Positions 19,740 through 28,428 of a stretch of DNA of 64,000 bases are shown one piece after another. Location of the stretch: positions 4,783,001-4,847,000 of the forward strand of contig NZ_CP011567.1 in assembly GCF_001655615.1 (NCBI RefSeq). The letters run 5' to 3'. The position numbers and the translations under genes were made by a program. The notes under the pieces were generated by a model. That model searched no databases and was not told the DNA's origin. It saw nothing but the letters and a program-made list of their open reading frames with translations. This DNA comes from Pseudomonas sp. GR 6-02. GTDB lineage: Bacteria; Pseudomonadota; Gammaproteobacteria; Pseudomonadales; Pseudomonadaceae. Numbering within the stretch: the stretch's first letter is position 1; every line of letters starts with the position of its first letter.

Positions 19740-20525
19740 TTACAGATTCTGCGTTACGAACGAGAGCATCTGGTCGGCGGTGGAGATCACTTTGGAGTTC
19801 ATCTCGTAGGCGCGCTGAGTGGTGATCATGTTGACCATTTCTTCAACGGTGCTGACGTTGGACGTTTCCAGGGTGTTCTGCAGCGTGGTGCCGAAACCGG
19901 CCAGGCCCGGGGTGCCGACTTGCGGCGCGCCACTGGCAGCGGTTTCCAGGAACAGGTTGTTACCCACCGCTTGCAGACCGGCCGGGTTGATGAAGTCGGC
20001 GGTTTGCAGGTTGCCGATCACTTGGGAGGCGGGGTTGCCGGCAACGGTGATGGACACGGTGCCGTCACGACCAACGGTGAACGTCTGGGCGTTGTTCGGA
20101 ATGACAATGGCCGGCTCCAGGGCAAAGCCGCTGGCGTTGACGATCTGACCGTTGGAATCCAGGTGAAAGGTACCGTCACGGGTGTAGGACGTGGTGCCAT
20201 CGGGCTGCAGGATCTGGAAGAAACCGCGGCCGTCGATGGCCATGTCCAATGGCTGCTCGGTGGTTTGCAGGCTGCCGGCGGTGAAGTTTTTCTGGGTGCC
20301 GACGATGCGCACACCGGTACCCACTTGCAGACCCGACGGCAGTTCGCTGTCCTGGGTCGACTGGGCGCCTGGCTGGCGCTTGATCTGATACAGCAAGTCC
20401 TGGAACTCGGCGCGGTCACGTTTGAAACCCGTGGTCGATACGTTCGCCAGGTTGTTGGAAATGGTGGTGAGGTTGGTGTCCTGGGCGGACAGACCTGTTT
20501 TGGCAACCCATAGAGCCGGAAGCAT
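19740..20525 (-). CDS. flgG: Flagellar distal rod protein FlgG
   Basis: This 261-aa distal rod protein begins MLPALWVAKTGLSAQDTNL, has the NNLANVSTTGFKRDRAEF motif of rod/hook proteins, and ends with the conserved helix around ISTADQMLSFVTQNL. It follows flgF after 45 bp and matches the family length exactly. Confidence 0.97.
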   Translation of the reverse strand: MLPALWVAKTGLSAQDTNLTTISNNLANVSTTGFKRDRAEFQDLLYQIKRQPGAQSTQDSELPSGLQVGTGVRIVGTQKNFTAGSLQTTEQPLDMAIDGRGFFQILQPDGTTSYTRDGTFHLDSNGQIVNASGFALEPAIVIPNNAQTFTVGRDGTVSITVAGNPASQVIGNLQTADFINPAGLQAVGNNLFLETAASGAPQVGTPGLAGFGTTLQNTLETSNVSTVEEMVNMITTQRAYEMNSKVISTADQMLSFVTQNL

Positions 20526-20570
20526 TCGTTTCTCCTCGTGCGCCTGTTTTACGGCGCGACGTTCTGATAA

Positions 20571-21311
20571 TTAGCTGATCTGCAAGACCCGAGCCATGGC
20601 CTGGTCATCGTCTTTGGCGGTGTTCATCATCTTGATGTGCAGCTCGAACTGCTTGGCCAGCGCCAGTACCGAAGTCATTTCTTCCACGGCATTGACGTTG
20701 CTCGACTCGAGGAACCCAGACACCAGTTTGACGCCGGCATCGGCTTGCGCCGGCTTGCCGTCCTTGGTGTGGATCGAACCGTCCAGGCCTTTGGTCATGT
20801 TCTTGAAGTCCGGGTTGACCAGTTTGATGCGGTCGACTTCGGCCATCACACGCGGGCCTTCGCCCATCGCACGGATACTGACGGTGCCATCTTCGCCGAC
20901 TTCGATCTGCTGCTCAGGCGGCACGGCAATCAGACCGCCATTGCCCATCACCGGCATGCCGTTGCCGGCGCGCAACACGCCCAGCGCATCAACGTTCAGG
21001 CTGCCGGTGCGCACGTAGCTCTCACCGCCATCGGGGCTCTGCACGGCGATCCAGCCGTTGCCTTGCACCGCGACATCGAGGTCACGGCCGGTTTCCACCA
21101 GGGCGCCCGGGGAGAAGTCGGTGGCCGGACGTTCGCTCATGGCAAACGCACGCGCCGGAAAGCTGTCACCAAACACCGGCATCGAACGGGCCTGCTCCAG
21201 GTCCTTCTGAAAACCATTGGTAGAGATGTTCGCCAGGTTGTTGGCATGAGCCTTCTGCGCCAGTGCATTCTGGCTGGCGCCGGTCATTGCCACATAAAGG
21301 TACTTGTCCAC
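20571..21311 (-). CDS. flgF: Flagellar proximal rod protein FlgF
   Basis: This is a 246-aa rod protein with the NNLANISTNGFQKDLEQAR motif. I chose GTG 21311 (VDKYLYVAMTGASQ) because AGAGGAAAG lies directly upstream and this start matches FlgF family length (about 249 aa). The longer open frame to 21413 adds non-homologous residues that overlap the promoter. It is the first gene of the flgFGHIJKL operon; flgBCDE is not in the window. Confidence 0.95.
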   Translation of the reverse strand: MDKYLYVAMTGASQNALAQKAHANNLANISTNGFQKDLEQARSMPVFGDSFPARAFAMSERPATDFSPGALVETGRDLDVAVQGNGWIAVQSPDGGESYVRTGSLNVDALGVLRAGNGMPVMGNGGLIAVPPEQQIEVGEDGTVSIRAMGEGPRVMAEVDRIKLVNPDFKNMTKGLDGSIHTKDGKPAQADAGVKLVSGFLESSNVNAVEEMTSVLALAKQFELHIKMMNTAKDDDQAMARVLQIS

Positions 21312-21367
21312 ACTCTTTCCTCTGCATGCCGGACGTTTGCCGCCCACCGCTGTACTGCTGAGCCATA

Positions 21368-21383
21368 AGCAATTTGCAGACCA
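21368..21383 (-). promoter_or_regulatory. Sigma-54 (RpoN) promoter for the flgF operon
   Basis: On the minus strand TGGTCTG-CAAA-TTGCT matches the consensus TGGCACG-N4-TTGCW, with exact GG-N10-GC spacing (GG at 21382-21381, GC at 21370-21369). The predicted start site is about 45 bases before the flgF GTG. Known biology agrees: middle flagellar genes in Pseudomonas depend on RpoN and FleQ. Confidence 0.75.
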
Positions 21384-21524
21384 ACTTTTTTCTGGCGGCG
21401 CCGGGCCCGGCAAACAAAGGACTTGAGGGATTTAGAGGGGATTGGGGGAATGTATCGAAGACGAAAAACCGGCGGTGTCATGCCGCCAAGAGGCAAGGAT
21501 CAGCCTGGACGCTGATCGTTCCCC

Positions 21525-21657
21525 TGTGGCGAGGGCGCTTGCTCCCGCTCGGGCGCGAAGCGGCCGCAAAACCTACCTGCGCGATCTGCCTGCAATAATT
21601 CGGTTGTCATTTTTTGGGCTGCTGCGCAGCCCAGCGGGAGCAAGCTCCCTCGCCACA
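21525..21657. repeat. Paired inverted REP elements (REPIN)
   Basis: Two copies of a TGTGGCGAGGG...GCTCCCGCT palindromic unit face each other across about 85 bp, between flgF and phhR. The same family recurs at 31974, 39926, 54855 and 61390. Confidence 0.85.
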
Positions 21658-21665
21658 AAAGCCGC

Positions 21666-23225
21666 TTAGCCGGGCTCTTTGCCGACCTCATACTCGCGCA
21701 ACTTATTGGCAATGGTGGTATGGGAAACCCCCAGCCGCTTGCCTAGTTGCCGACTGCTCGGATACTCGGAATACAAGCGCTCCAACACCGCCTTCTCGAA
21801 GCGCCCGACAATCTCGTCCAGCCCACCCTCGAGGGAGAAATCGCCAAGCGGCTGACGCACGCCGTAGTCCGGCAGACGAATGTGCTCGGCTTTGACGGTG
21901 CCGCCCTCGCACAGGGAAACCGCCTGAAACAGCACGTTCTCCAATTGCCGCACGTTACCCGGCCAGTGATAGTGACTGAGTCGTTCCATCGCCGCCGGCG
22001 CCAGCTTCGGCAGTGGGCAACCGATCTGTCGGCTGGCCTGATCGAGGAAGTGCTCCACCAGCGGCGCCAGTCCGTCGAGGCATTCGCGCAGTGGCGGGAT
22101 GTGCAACGAGAGCACGTTCAAGCGGTGGTACAAGTCCTGGCGAAATTCACCGCGAGCACACAGCTCGGACAAGTCCACCTGAGTCGCGCAGATCACCCGC
22201 ACATCCAGATAGACCTCTTCATCGCTGCCGACACGACGGAAGCAACCGTCCTGCAGAAAGCGCAGTAATTTCACCTGCAAGCGCGGGCTCATTTCGCCGA
22301 CGCCATCGAGAAACAACGTACCGCCCGCCGTCAGCTCCAGGAGCCCGAGCTTGCCTTCGGCCCGCGCCCCTTCGAAGGCGCCGGGGCCGTAGCCGAACAA
22401 TTCGGTCTCGGCCATGGACTCTGGCAGGCCGGCGCAGTTGAGCGCCATCAGCGGTGATTGCCCACGCGGGCTCGCCAGGTGACAGGCCCGCGCCAACAAC
22501 TCTTTGCCGGTGCCGGTTTCGCCTTCGATCAATAGCGGCGCATCCAGCGGTGCCATGCGCCGCGCTTCGCGAACCACCGCCGCCATCACTTTCGAGCTTT
22601 GGAAAATGCTGTCGAAGCCGCGCAACTCTTGTTTGCGCACGTTATAGATGCGCTCGCCCACCCGGTCCGCCCGGTGCAGCGTCAACACCGCACCGGCCAT
22701 GGCCTCGCTTTCGTCATGCTCCGATTGCAGCGGCGCGATGTCGGCGAGAAACACGTCACCCTTGACCTTCACCCGCAAGCCGTTGATCCGCGACTTGTTG
22801 GCGCGCACCAGTTCCGGCAAGTCGAAGTCTTCGGCGTACCGCGACAGCGGAATCCCCGGCACCTCATCCACCCGCACCCCGAGCAATTGCGCCGCCGCAC
22901 GGTTGGCCGCGACGATGGAACCGCCCATGTCGATCGACAGAACCGGAAACTCCAGGGCACCGAGCAAGGCATTGAGCTCCATGTGCCGACGCTCGCTGGG
23001 CATCAGCCCTACACGCTTGACACCGAATACCCCACCAATCGCCTCGAACTTCGGCCGCAACGCCTGGAACTGAATGTTGATCAGGTTCGGACAGTGCAGA
23101 TAGATCGCATTGCCATGCTCACCACCCACCTCGCCGCGAGCGACGTTGATCCCGTACTCGACCAACAGGTTGAGAATGTCGCGCAAGATACCGATGCGGT
23201 TCTGGCAGTGGACTTTGATACGCAT
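21666..23225 (-). CDS. phhR: PhhR, TyrR-family regulator of aromatic amino acid catabolism
   Basis: This 519-aa regulator is the TyrR homologue that activates phenylalanine and tyrosine degradation genes. The domains are an N-terminal ACT (MRIKVHCQNRIGILRDIL), a PAS domain (about 78-190), an AAA+ domain with Walker A GETGTGKE, and a C-terminal Fis-type helix-turn-helix (RQLGKRLGVSHTTIANKLREY). The GAFTGA loop that normally contacts sigma-54 reads GAFEGA after GYGP, and Walker B is FLDGVGEM, as in TyrR/PhhR proteins. I chose ATG 23225, not the upstream open start at 23264, because homologues begin MRIKVHCQNR. It is divergent from phhA across 281 bp. Confidence 0.95.
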   Translation of the reverse strand: MRIKVHCQNRIGILRDILNLLVEYGINVARGEVGGEHGNAIYLHCPNLINIQFQALRPKFEAIGGVFGVKRVGLMPSERRHMELNALLGALEFPVLSIDMGGSIVAANRAAAQLLGVRVDEVPGIPLSRYAEDFDLPELVRANKSRINGLRVKVKGDVFLADIAPLQSEHDESEAMAGAVLTLHRADRVGERIYNVRKQELRGFDSIFQSSKVMAAVVREARRMAPLDAPLLIEGETGTGKELLARACHLASPRGQSPLMALNCAGLPESMAETELFGYGPGAFEGARAEGKLGLLELTAGGTLFLDGVGEMSPRLQVKLLRFLQDGCFRRVGSDEEVYLDVRVICATQVDLSELCARGEFRQDLYHRLNVLSLHIPPLRECLDGLAPLVEHFLDQASRQIGCPLPKLAPAAMERLSHYHWPGNVRQLENVLFQAVSLCEGGTVKAEHIRLPDYGVRQPLGDFSLEGGLDEIVGRFEKAVLERLYSEYPSSRQLGKRLGVSHTTIANKLREYEVGKEPG

Positions 23226-23366
23226 ATGAAGGCCCGTAACAGCGGTGATCGAGGCCCGGCGCAAGGAATTTTCTGCGCGAGCACCAAGTTAGTCGTCAAG
23301 ATTATGTGACACCTGTAGGCCATTTCAAACCCGTAAATATCAATACTTGCGCCACAGCAGACAATA

Positions 23367-23384
23367 CGTAACGAAAACTTTACG
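23367..23384 (+). promoter_or_regulatory. PhhR-box-like inverted repeat upstream of phhA
   Basis: CGTAAC-GAAAAC-TTTACG matches the TyrR/PhhR box TGTAAA-N6-TTTACA at GTAA and TTTAC with the right spacing. It lies 123 bp before the phhA start, in the phhR-phhA intergenic region. Confidence 0.6.
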
Positions 23385-23413
23385 AAGAGCGCGGATTTTT
23401 CCTACGCAAGACG

Positions 23414-23429
23414 CGGATCACCTGCTGCA
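23414..23429 (+). promoter_or_regulatory. Possible sigma-54 promoter of phhA (weak)
   Basis: CGGATCA-CCTG-CTGCA has GG-N10-GC spacing (23415-23416 and 23427-23428) but matches few other consensus bases. It lies downstream of the PhhR box at a workable distance and about 78 bp before phhA. The sigma factor used for phhA is reported to differ between Pseudomonas species, so this is a candidate only. Confidence 0.35.
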
Positions 23430-23506
23430 ACACCGAACACCTTGGGGTATTTCTAGGTCCATAGCTGTACACACAACAAGAACGATTCCCCTAGCAGGAG
23501 AGCAGC

Positions 23507-24292
23507 ATGAAGCAGACGCAATACGTGGCTCGCGAGCCCGATGCGCAAGGTTTTATCGACTACCCCGCTGAAGAACACGCGGTGTGGAATACGCTGATCA
23601 CTCGCCAACTGAAAGTGATCGAGGGTCGTGCATGCCAGGAATACCTGGACGGTATCGAAAAACTCGGTCTGCCCCACGACCGCATTCCGCAACTCGGCGA
23701 AATCAACAAAGTCCTCGGTGAAACCACCGGCTGGCAAGTTGCCCGGGTGCCCGCGCTGATTCCCTTCCAGACCTTTTTCGAATTGCTGGCGAACAAGCAG
23801 TTTCCGGTGGCGACCTTTATTCGTACCCGCGAAGAACTGGATTACCTGCAAGAGCCGGACATTTTCCACGAGATCTTCGGCCACTGCCCGCTGCTGACCA
23901 ACCCCTGGTTCGCCGAATTCACCCACACCTACGGCAAACTCGGCCTACAGGCCTCCAAGGAAGAGCGCGTGTACCTGGCGCGTCTGTACTGGATGACCAT
24001 CGAGTTCGGCCTGGTCGACACGCCGCAAGGCCTGCGCATCTATGGCGGCGGCATCCTGTCCTCTCCGAAAGAAACTGTTTACGCCCTGTCGGATGCGCCT
24101 GAGCATCAGGCCTTCGACCCACTGGAATGCATGCGTACGCCGTATCGCATCGACATTCTGCAGCCGCTGTACTTTGTCCTGCCGAACCTCAAGCGCCTGT
24201 TCGATCTGGCCCACGAAGACATCATGGGCATGGTCAAACAAGGCATGCAGCTTGGGTTGCACGCACCGAAATTTCCGCCAAAAGCTGCGTGA
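23507..24292 (+). CDS. phhA: Phenylalanine 4-monooxygenase
   Basis: This 261-aa single-domain pterin-dependent hydroxylase converts phenylalanine to tyrosine. The non-heme iron ligands are visible as His121 and His126 (FHEIFGHCPLL) and Glu166 (MTIEFGLV), and the length equals that of other bacterial enzymes. ATG 23507 follows GCAGGAGAGCAGC, a strong ribosome-binding site. It is first in the phhA-phhB-aminotransferase operon, which makes tyrosine and starts its breakdown. Confidence 0.97.
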   Translation: MKQTQYVAREPDAQGFIDYPAEEHAVWNTLITRQLKVIEGRACQEYLDGIEKLGLPHDRIPQLGEINKVLGETTGWQVARVPALIPFQTFFELLANKQFPVATFIRTREELDYLQEPDIFHEIFGHCPLLTNPWFAEFTHTYGKLGLQASKEERVYLARLYWMTIEFGLVDTPQGLRIYGGGILSSPKETVYALSDAPEHQAFDPLECMRTPYRIDILQPLYFVLPNLKRLFDLAHEDIMGMVKQGMQLGLHAPKFPPKAA

Positions 24293-24397
24293 CCCGCGAC
24301 TTTTGGCATCAAGTGAGTCTGTTACGGATCGCCGCTTTGCTTTAGCGTGGTCCCACTGACGACCGTTTTTCAAAACACTCGATTTCAGGAACACATC

Positions 24398-24754
24398 ATG
24401 TCCACATTGAACCAAGCCCATTGCGAAGCCTGCCGCGCCGACGCCCCTCAGGTCAGCGACGAAGAACTGCCGATCCTGATCAAGCAGATCCCTGACTGGA
24501 ACATCGAAGTGCGCGACGGTGTGATGCAGTTGGAAAAAGTTTTCCTGTTCAAGAACTTCAAGCACGCGCTGGCGTTCACCAACGCCGTTGGCGAAATCTC
24601 CGAGGCCGAAGGTCACCACCCGGGCCTGCTGACCGAGTGGGGCAAAGTCACCGTGACCTGGTGGAGCCACTCCATCAAGGGCTTGCACCGCAACGACTTC
24701 ATCATGGCCGCGCGCACTGACGAAGTGGCCAAAGACGCCGAGGGCCGCAAATAA
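24398..24754 (+). CDS. phhB: Pterin-4a-carbinolamine dehydratase
   Basis: This 118-aa enzyme regenerates the pterin cofactor of PhhA. It carries the family motif [21 protein letters not shown] (histidines near residue 69 and in WWSH). I chose ATG 24398 after AGGAACACATC; the frame is open further upstream but this start fits family length. Its stop TAA shares one base with the ATG of the aminotransferase. Confidence 0.96.
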   Translation: MSTLNQAHCEACRADAPQVSDEELPILIKQIPDWNIEVRDGVMQLEKVFLFKNFKHALAFTNAVGEISEAEGHHPGLLTEWGKVTVTWWSHSIKGLHRNDFIMAARTDEVAKDAEGRK

Positions 24755-25947
24755 TGCATTTCGACGCCATCGGCCGAGTACCCGGCGACCCGATTCTCGG
24801 CCTGATGGAGGCCTATGCGCAGGACCCCAATCCGCGCAAGTTCGACCTTGGCGTGGGTGTCTACAAAGACGCCCAGGGCCTGACGCCGATCCTTGAAGCG
24901 GTGAAGCTTGCCGAGCAGCGCCTGGTGGATCGCCAGGCCACCAAGACTTACATCGGCGGCCACGGCGATGCGGCGTTCGGCAAAGTCATCAACGAGCTTG
25001 TGCTGGGTGCTGATTCGGCGCTGATCGCCGAGCAACGGGCCGGCGTCACGCAAACGCCGGGCGGCACCGGTGCGCTGCGCTTGAGCGCCGACTTCATCGC
25101 CCAATGCCTGCCGGGCCGTGGCGTGTGGCTGAGCAGCCCGACCTGGCCGATCCACGAAACGATTTTCGCAACGGCCGGGGTCAAGGTCAGTCACTACCCG
25201 TACGTGGGCAGCGATAACCGTCTCGATGTCGAAGCGATGCTCGAAGTGCTCAATCAAGCACCGAAGGGCGATGTGGTGCTGCTGCACGCCTGCTGCCACA
25301 ACCCGACCGGTTTCGACCTGTCCCATGACGATTGGCGCCGGGTGCTGGACGTGGTGCGCAGTCGCGACTTGCTGCCTCTGATCGACTTCGCCTATCAGGG
25401 CTTCGGCGATGGCCTGGAACAAGATGCCTGGTCGACCCGGTTGTTCGCCGCCGAATTGCCGGAAGTGCTAATCACCAGTTCCTGCTCGAAAAACTTCGGC
25501 CTGTACCGCGACCGCACCGGTGCGCTGATTGTCTGCGCGCAAACCGCCGGCAAGCTGGTGGACATCCGCAGCCAACTGGCCAACATCGCCCGCAACCTGT
25601 GGTCGACACCGCCGGATCACGGCGCCGCCGTCGTCGCGACCATCCTTGGCGATCCAGAGCTGAAAAGCCGCTGGGCCGACGAAGTGGAAGCCATGCGTTT
25701 GCGCATCGCCCAGCTGCGCAGTGGCCTGGTCGAAGCGCTTGAACCCCACGGCTTGCGCGAGCGGTTTGCGCACATTGGCGTGCAACGCGGGATGTTTTCC
25801 TACACCGGTTTGTCGCCGGAGCAGGTCAAGCAACTGCGCGAGCATCACAGCGTGTACATGGTCAGCTCGGGCCGGGCGAACGTGGCGGGGATCGATGCGA
25901 CACGCCTGGACCTGCTGGCCGAGGCCATCGCTGACGTCTGCAAGTAA
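24754..25947 (+). CDS. phhC: Aromatic amino acid aminotransferase (PhhC/TyrB-like)
   Basis: This 397-aa PLP-dependent class I aminotransferase transaminates tyrosine and phenylalanine. The Schiff-base lysine is in ITSSCSKNFGLYRDRTG; other family blocks are GTGALR, CHNPTGFD and the arginine in SSGRANVAG. The ATG overlaps the phhB stop by one base (TAATG). Operon position after phhA-phhB supports the third step of the phenylalanine route. Aspartate aminotransferase activity is also possible in this family. Confidence 0.93.
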   Translation: MHFDAIGRVPGDPILGLMEAYAQDPNPRKFDLGVGVYKDAQGLTPILEAVKLAEQRLVDRQATKTYIGGHGDAAFGKVINELVLGADSALIAEQRAGVTQTPGGTGALRLSADFIAQCLPGRGVWLSSPTWPIHETIFATAGVKVSHYPYVGSDNRLDVEAMLEVLNQAPKGDVVLLHACCHNPTGFDLSHDDWRRVLDVVRSRDLLPLIDFAYQGFGDGLEQDAWSTRLFAAELPEVLITSSCSKNFGLYRDRTGALIVCAQTAGKLVDIRSQLANIARNLWSTPPDHGAAVVATILGDPELKSRWADEVEAMRLRIAQLRSGLVEALEPHGLRERFAHIGVQRGMFSYTGLSPEQVKQLREHHSVYMVSSGRANVAGIDATRLDLLAEAIADVCK

Positions 25948-25959
25948 CCCCTCCCACCG

Positions 25960-26064
25960 ATCGTTCCCACGCTCCGCGTGGGAATGCCTCATTGGACGCT
26001 CTGCGTCCGCTGTTGGAACGCGGAGCGTCCCGGGCTGCGTTCCCACGCAGAGTGTGGGAACGAT
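25960..26064. repeat. Palindromic intergenic repeat (REP/ERIC-like)
   Basis: ATCGTTCCCACGC...GAGTGTGGGAACGAT arms flank inner inverted segments (GACGCTCTGCGTC, GCGGAGCG), making a branched foldback of about 105 bp right after the aminotransferase stop. It belongs to a different family from the TGTGGCGAGGG elements. It may act in termination or mRNA stability; there is no gene in it. Confidence 0.75.
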
Positions 26065-26223
26065 CAATTGCGCCTATCCCATTGACCTGTCTAGACAATC
26101 CCATCCGTCGTAACAATTGGATATAAAGTCTATTTGTCATTTTTCCTGCTGTATCCTGCCCAGGCTTTTTTAAAAGCGCGGATCTACCAGATCTATCAAC
26201 AGACTTAGCGAGGAGCGCGAAAC

Positions 26224-26355
26224 ATGCACGAGATCCCTAATCTCCCCTTCCCAAGCCTGCACGAAACTGAGCAGACAACCACGCAACAAGCCGGTGCCCA
26301 ACAGCCCGAGCCGAAAGAAGCACCTGAACGCCGCCAGGCCGACAGAGAAGACTGA
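26224..26355 (+). CDS. Small hypothetical protein, 43 aa
   Basis: ATG 26224 is preceded by GCGAGGAGCGCG, a good ribosome-binding site. The product is short, proline-, glutamate- and glutamine-rich, hydrophilic and without a membrane segment (begins MHEIPNLPFPSLHETEQ, ends with a charged RQADRED). I do not recognise a family. It is supported by its ribosome-binding site and by its place between a TAT-rich promoter-like region and a strong hairpin. The evidence for a real gene is moderate. Confidence 0.5.
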   Translation: MHEIPNLPFPSLHETEQTTTQQAGAQQPEPKEAPERRQADRED

Positions 26356-26375
26356 TACACCTGCAATGCCAGACC

Positions 26376-26407
26376 GTGTGGAAAGCGCTAACATGCGCTT
26401 TCCACAC
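26376..26407. other. 12-bp perfect hairpin
   Basis: GTGTGGAAAGCG and CGCTTTCCACAC pair fully around an 8-base loop. It lies 20 bp after the 43-aa ORF and 24 bp before the next small gene. No T tract follows, so it could be a terminator assisted by Rho or an mRNA element. Confidence 0.6.
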
Positions 26408-26430
26408 TGCCTGAACCGCGAGCCCGCACC

Positions 26431-26613
26431 ATGAGCGATGATTTCACTGAAGCCCAGGCCAGCGTCCTGATCGGCACCGCCGAGAAGATGATCGAGATCT
26501 GGAATCGCCTTTCCCCCGAGAAACAAGCCGCCCTGCTGGCCCGCTTCGGCAGCGAAGAAAATGCCCTGGCCGCCCTGGTCACGACGCAACTGGTCGCCCC
26601 CGCAAAATCCTGA
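26431..26613 (+). CDS. Small conserved-looking protein, 60 aa
   Basis: This is a 60-aa acidic alpha-helical protein (MSDDFTEAQASVLIGTAEKM...). It has no signal peptide or membrane segment. The composition and frame (GC-rich third positions) look coding. The ribosome-binding site is weak. I do not know its function; it lies before an MFS gene but separated from it by about 100 bp. Confidence 0.65.
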   Translation: MSDDFTEAQASVLIGTAEKMIEIWNRLSPEKQAALLARFGSEENALAALVTTQLVAPAKS

Positions 26614-26717
26614 TTCATCCCGTTCGGCAATTAGTTTTACTTTTTCACGCCCTGCGACCGTCCACGCCGCTATCATAAGCAGCCTATCTATCCTGCTGCC
26701 CCGTGGACCTTTTACCC

Positions 26718-27917
26718 ATGTCTGAAACCCAGCGCCCCCTGGCGGTCACGCTGCAAGTCGTTTCCATCGTCCTGTTCACTTTCATCGGTTACCTCAATAT
26801 CGGTATTCCCCTGGCCGTATTGCCGGGCTACGTCCACAGCGACCTCGGCTTCGGCGCGGTGATCGCCGGGCTGGTGATCAGCGTGCAATACCTGGCCACC
26901 CTCCTCAGCCGCCCTTACGCCGGGCGCATCATCGATAACAAGGGCAGCAAACTGGCGGTGATGTATGGTCTCGCCGGCTGTGGTTTGAGCGGGGTGTTCA
27001 TGCTGATTTCGGCCTGGACGCAGAGCCTGCCGATACTGAGTTTGATCAGCCTGTTGATTGGCCGCCTGATACTCGGCAGCGCGGAAAGCCTGGTCGGCTC
27101 CGGGTCGATCGGCTGGGGCATCGGCCGGGTCGGCGCGGCGAACACCGCCAAGGTCATCTCCTGGAACGGCATTGCCAGTTACGGCGCGTTGGCGGTCGGC
27201 GCACCACTGGGGGTGCTGCTGGTGAGTCAATTGGGTTTGTGGAGCATGGGCGTGAGCATCATGCTGCTGGCCGTGCTGGGCGTGGCGCTGGCCTGGCCGA
27301 AAACCGCGGCGCCGATTGTCGCCGGCGAACGTTTGCCGTTCATGCATGTGCTGGGACGGGTGTTCCCTCATGGCTGCGGCCTGGCACTGGGCTCCATCGG
27401 CTTTGGCACCATCGCGACCTTCATCACCCTGTATTACGCCACTCAGCATTGGTCCAACGCGGTGCTGTCCCTGAGTTTGTTCGGCGCCAGTTTCATTGGC
27501 GCGCGACTACTGTTCGGTAACCTGATCAACCGCCTCGGCGGCTTTCGCGTGGCGATTGCCTGCCTCTCGGTGGAAACCCTCGGGCTGTTGCTGCTGTGGC
27601 TGGCGCCGGATGCTCATTGGGCACTGGCCGGTGCGGCGCTGAGCGGTTTCGGCTTTTCGCTGGTGTTCCCGGCCTTGGGCGTGGAAGCGGTCAATCTGGT
27701 GCCGGCCTCCAGCCGTGGCGCAGCAGTTGGGGCCTATTCGCTGTTTATCGATTTGTCACTGGGGATTACCGGACCGCTGGCGGGTGCGATTGCTGCAGGA
27801 TTCGGGTTTGCCTCGATCTTCCTGTTCGCCGCCCTCGCCGCCTTGAGCGGATTGATGTTGAGCGTTTACTTGTACCGACAGGCGCCCAAGTATCGGGAAG
27901 AGCGTGAAGCACGCTAA
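26718..27917 (+). CDS. MFS transporter (YfcJ/YhhS-like)
   Basis: This 399-aa inner-membrane protein has about 12 predicted transmembrane helices. Helix 1 ([25 protein letters not shown]) is followed by the loop [14 protein letters not shown], the MFS motif A variant between helices 2 and 3. I chose ATG 26718 (MSETQRP) over GTG 26703. The overall pattern fits the arabinose-efflux-like YfcJ/YhhS branch; the substrate is unknown. It converges on arfB with a 4-bp overlap of stop codons. Confidence 0.88.
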   Translation: MSETQRPLAVTLQVVSIVLFTFIGYLNIGIPLAVLPGYVHSDLGFGAVIAGLVISVQYLATLLSRPYAGRIIDNKGSKLAVMYGLAGCGLSGVFMLISAWTQSLPILSLISLLIGRLILGSAESLVGSGSIGWGIGRVGAANTAKVISWNGIASYGALAVGAPLGVLLVSQLGLWSMGVSIMLLAVLGVALAWPKTAAPIVAGERLPFMHVLGRVFPHGCGLALGSIGFGTIATFITLYYATQHWSNAVLSLSLFGASFIGARLLFGNLINRLGGFRVAIACLSVETLGLLLLWLAPDAHWALAGAALSGFGFSLVFPALGVEAVNLVPASSRGAAVGAYSLFIDLSLGITGPLAGAIAAGFGFASIFLFAALAALSGLMLSVYLYRQAPKYREEREAR

Positions 27918-28327
27918 AAATCGACCTTGCCCCGCCCGGCCTTGATGCTGCCGCGCTTGGTCTTGGATTCGAGCCGACGCTTTTTCGAGCCCAGCGTCGG
28001 CTTGGTCGGACGGCGTTTCTTTTCCACTTTGGTAGCGCTGAGGATCAACTCGGTCAGACGCTCCAGCGCATCGGCGCGGTTCTGCTCCTGCGTGCGGTAT
28101 TGCTGGGCCTTGATGATCAACACCCCTTCGCTGGTGATGCGACTGTCGCGCAACGCCAGCAGCCGTTCCTTGTAGAACTCGGGCAGGGACGAGGCCGGAA
28201 TGTCGAAGCGCAGGTGCACCGCACTGGAGACCTTGTTGACGTTCTGCCCACCGGCGCCCTGGGCGCGAATGGCCGTCAACTCGATCTCGGCATCCGGCAG
28301 ATGCACGTTGTTGGAAATCACCAGCAT
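27914..28327 (-). CDS. arfB: Alternative ribosome-rescue factor ArfB (peptidyl-tRNA hydrolase)
   Basis: This 137-aa protein hydrolyses peptidyl-tRNA on stalled ribosomes lacking a stop codon. It has the catalytic GGQ motif ([23 protein letters not shown]) and a lysine/arginine-rich C-terminal tail ([22 protein letters not shown]) that enters the empty mRNA channel. I chose ATG 28327 ([14 protein letters not shown]); the longer upstream frame is not homologous. Confidence 0.96.
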   Translation of the reverse strand: MLVISNNVHLPDAEIELTAIRAQGAGGQNVNKVSSAVHLRFDIPASSLPEFYKERLLALRDSRITSEGVLIIKAQQYRTQEQNRADALERLTELILSATKVEKKRRPTKPTLGSKKRRLESKTKRGSIKAGRGKVDF

Positions 28328-28382
28328 GGAAAAAGGTCCGGTATCAGGACCGCCAGAATACCCCGGCTTTCGCATCCTCCAC

Positions 28383-28412
28383 AAAAAACCCGGCACATTG
28401 GCCGGGTTTGTT
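28383..28412 (-). terminator. Intrinsic terminator of the aroP-like gene
   Basis: On the minus strand CCCGGCC-AATG-GCCGGG forms a stem followed by six T residues (A tract at 28383-28388), starting about 20 bp after the permease stop. Confidence 0.8.
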
Positions 28413-28428
28413 GTTTCTGCGCGTTGCG

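Noticed and set aside
21312..21413. N-terminal extension of FlgF
   Set aside because: It would overlap the sigma-54 promoter and is not rod-protein-like; GTG 21311 fits family length.
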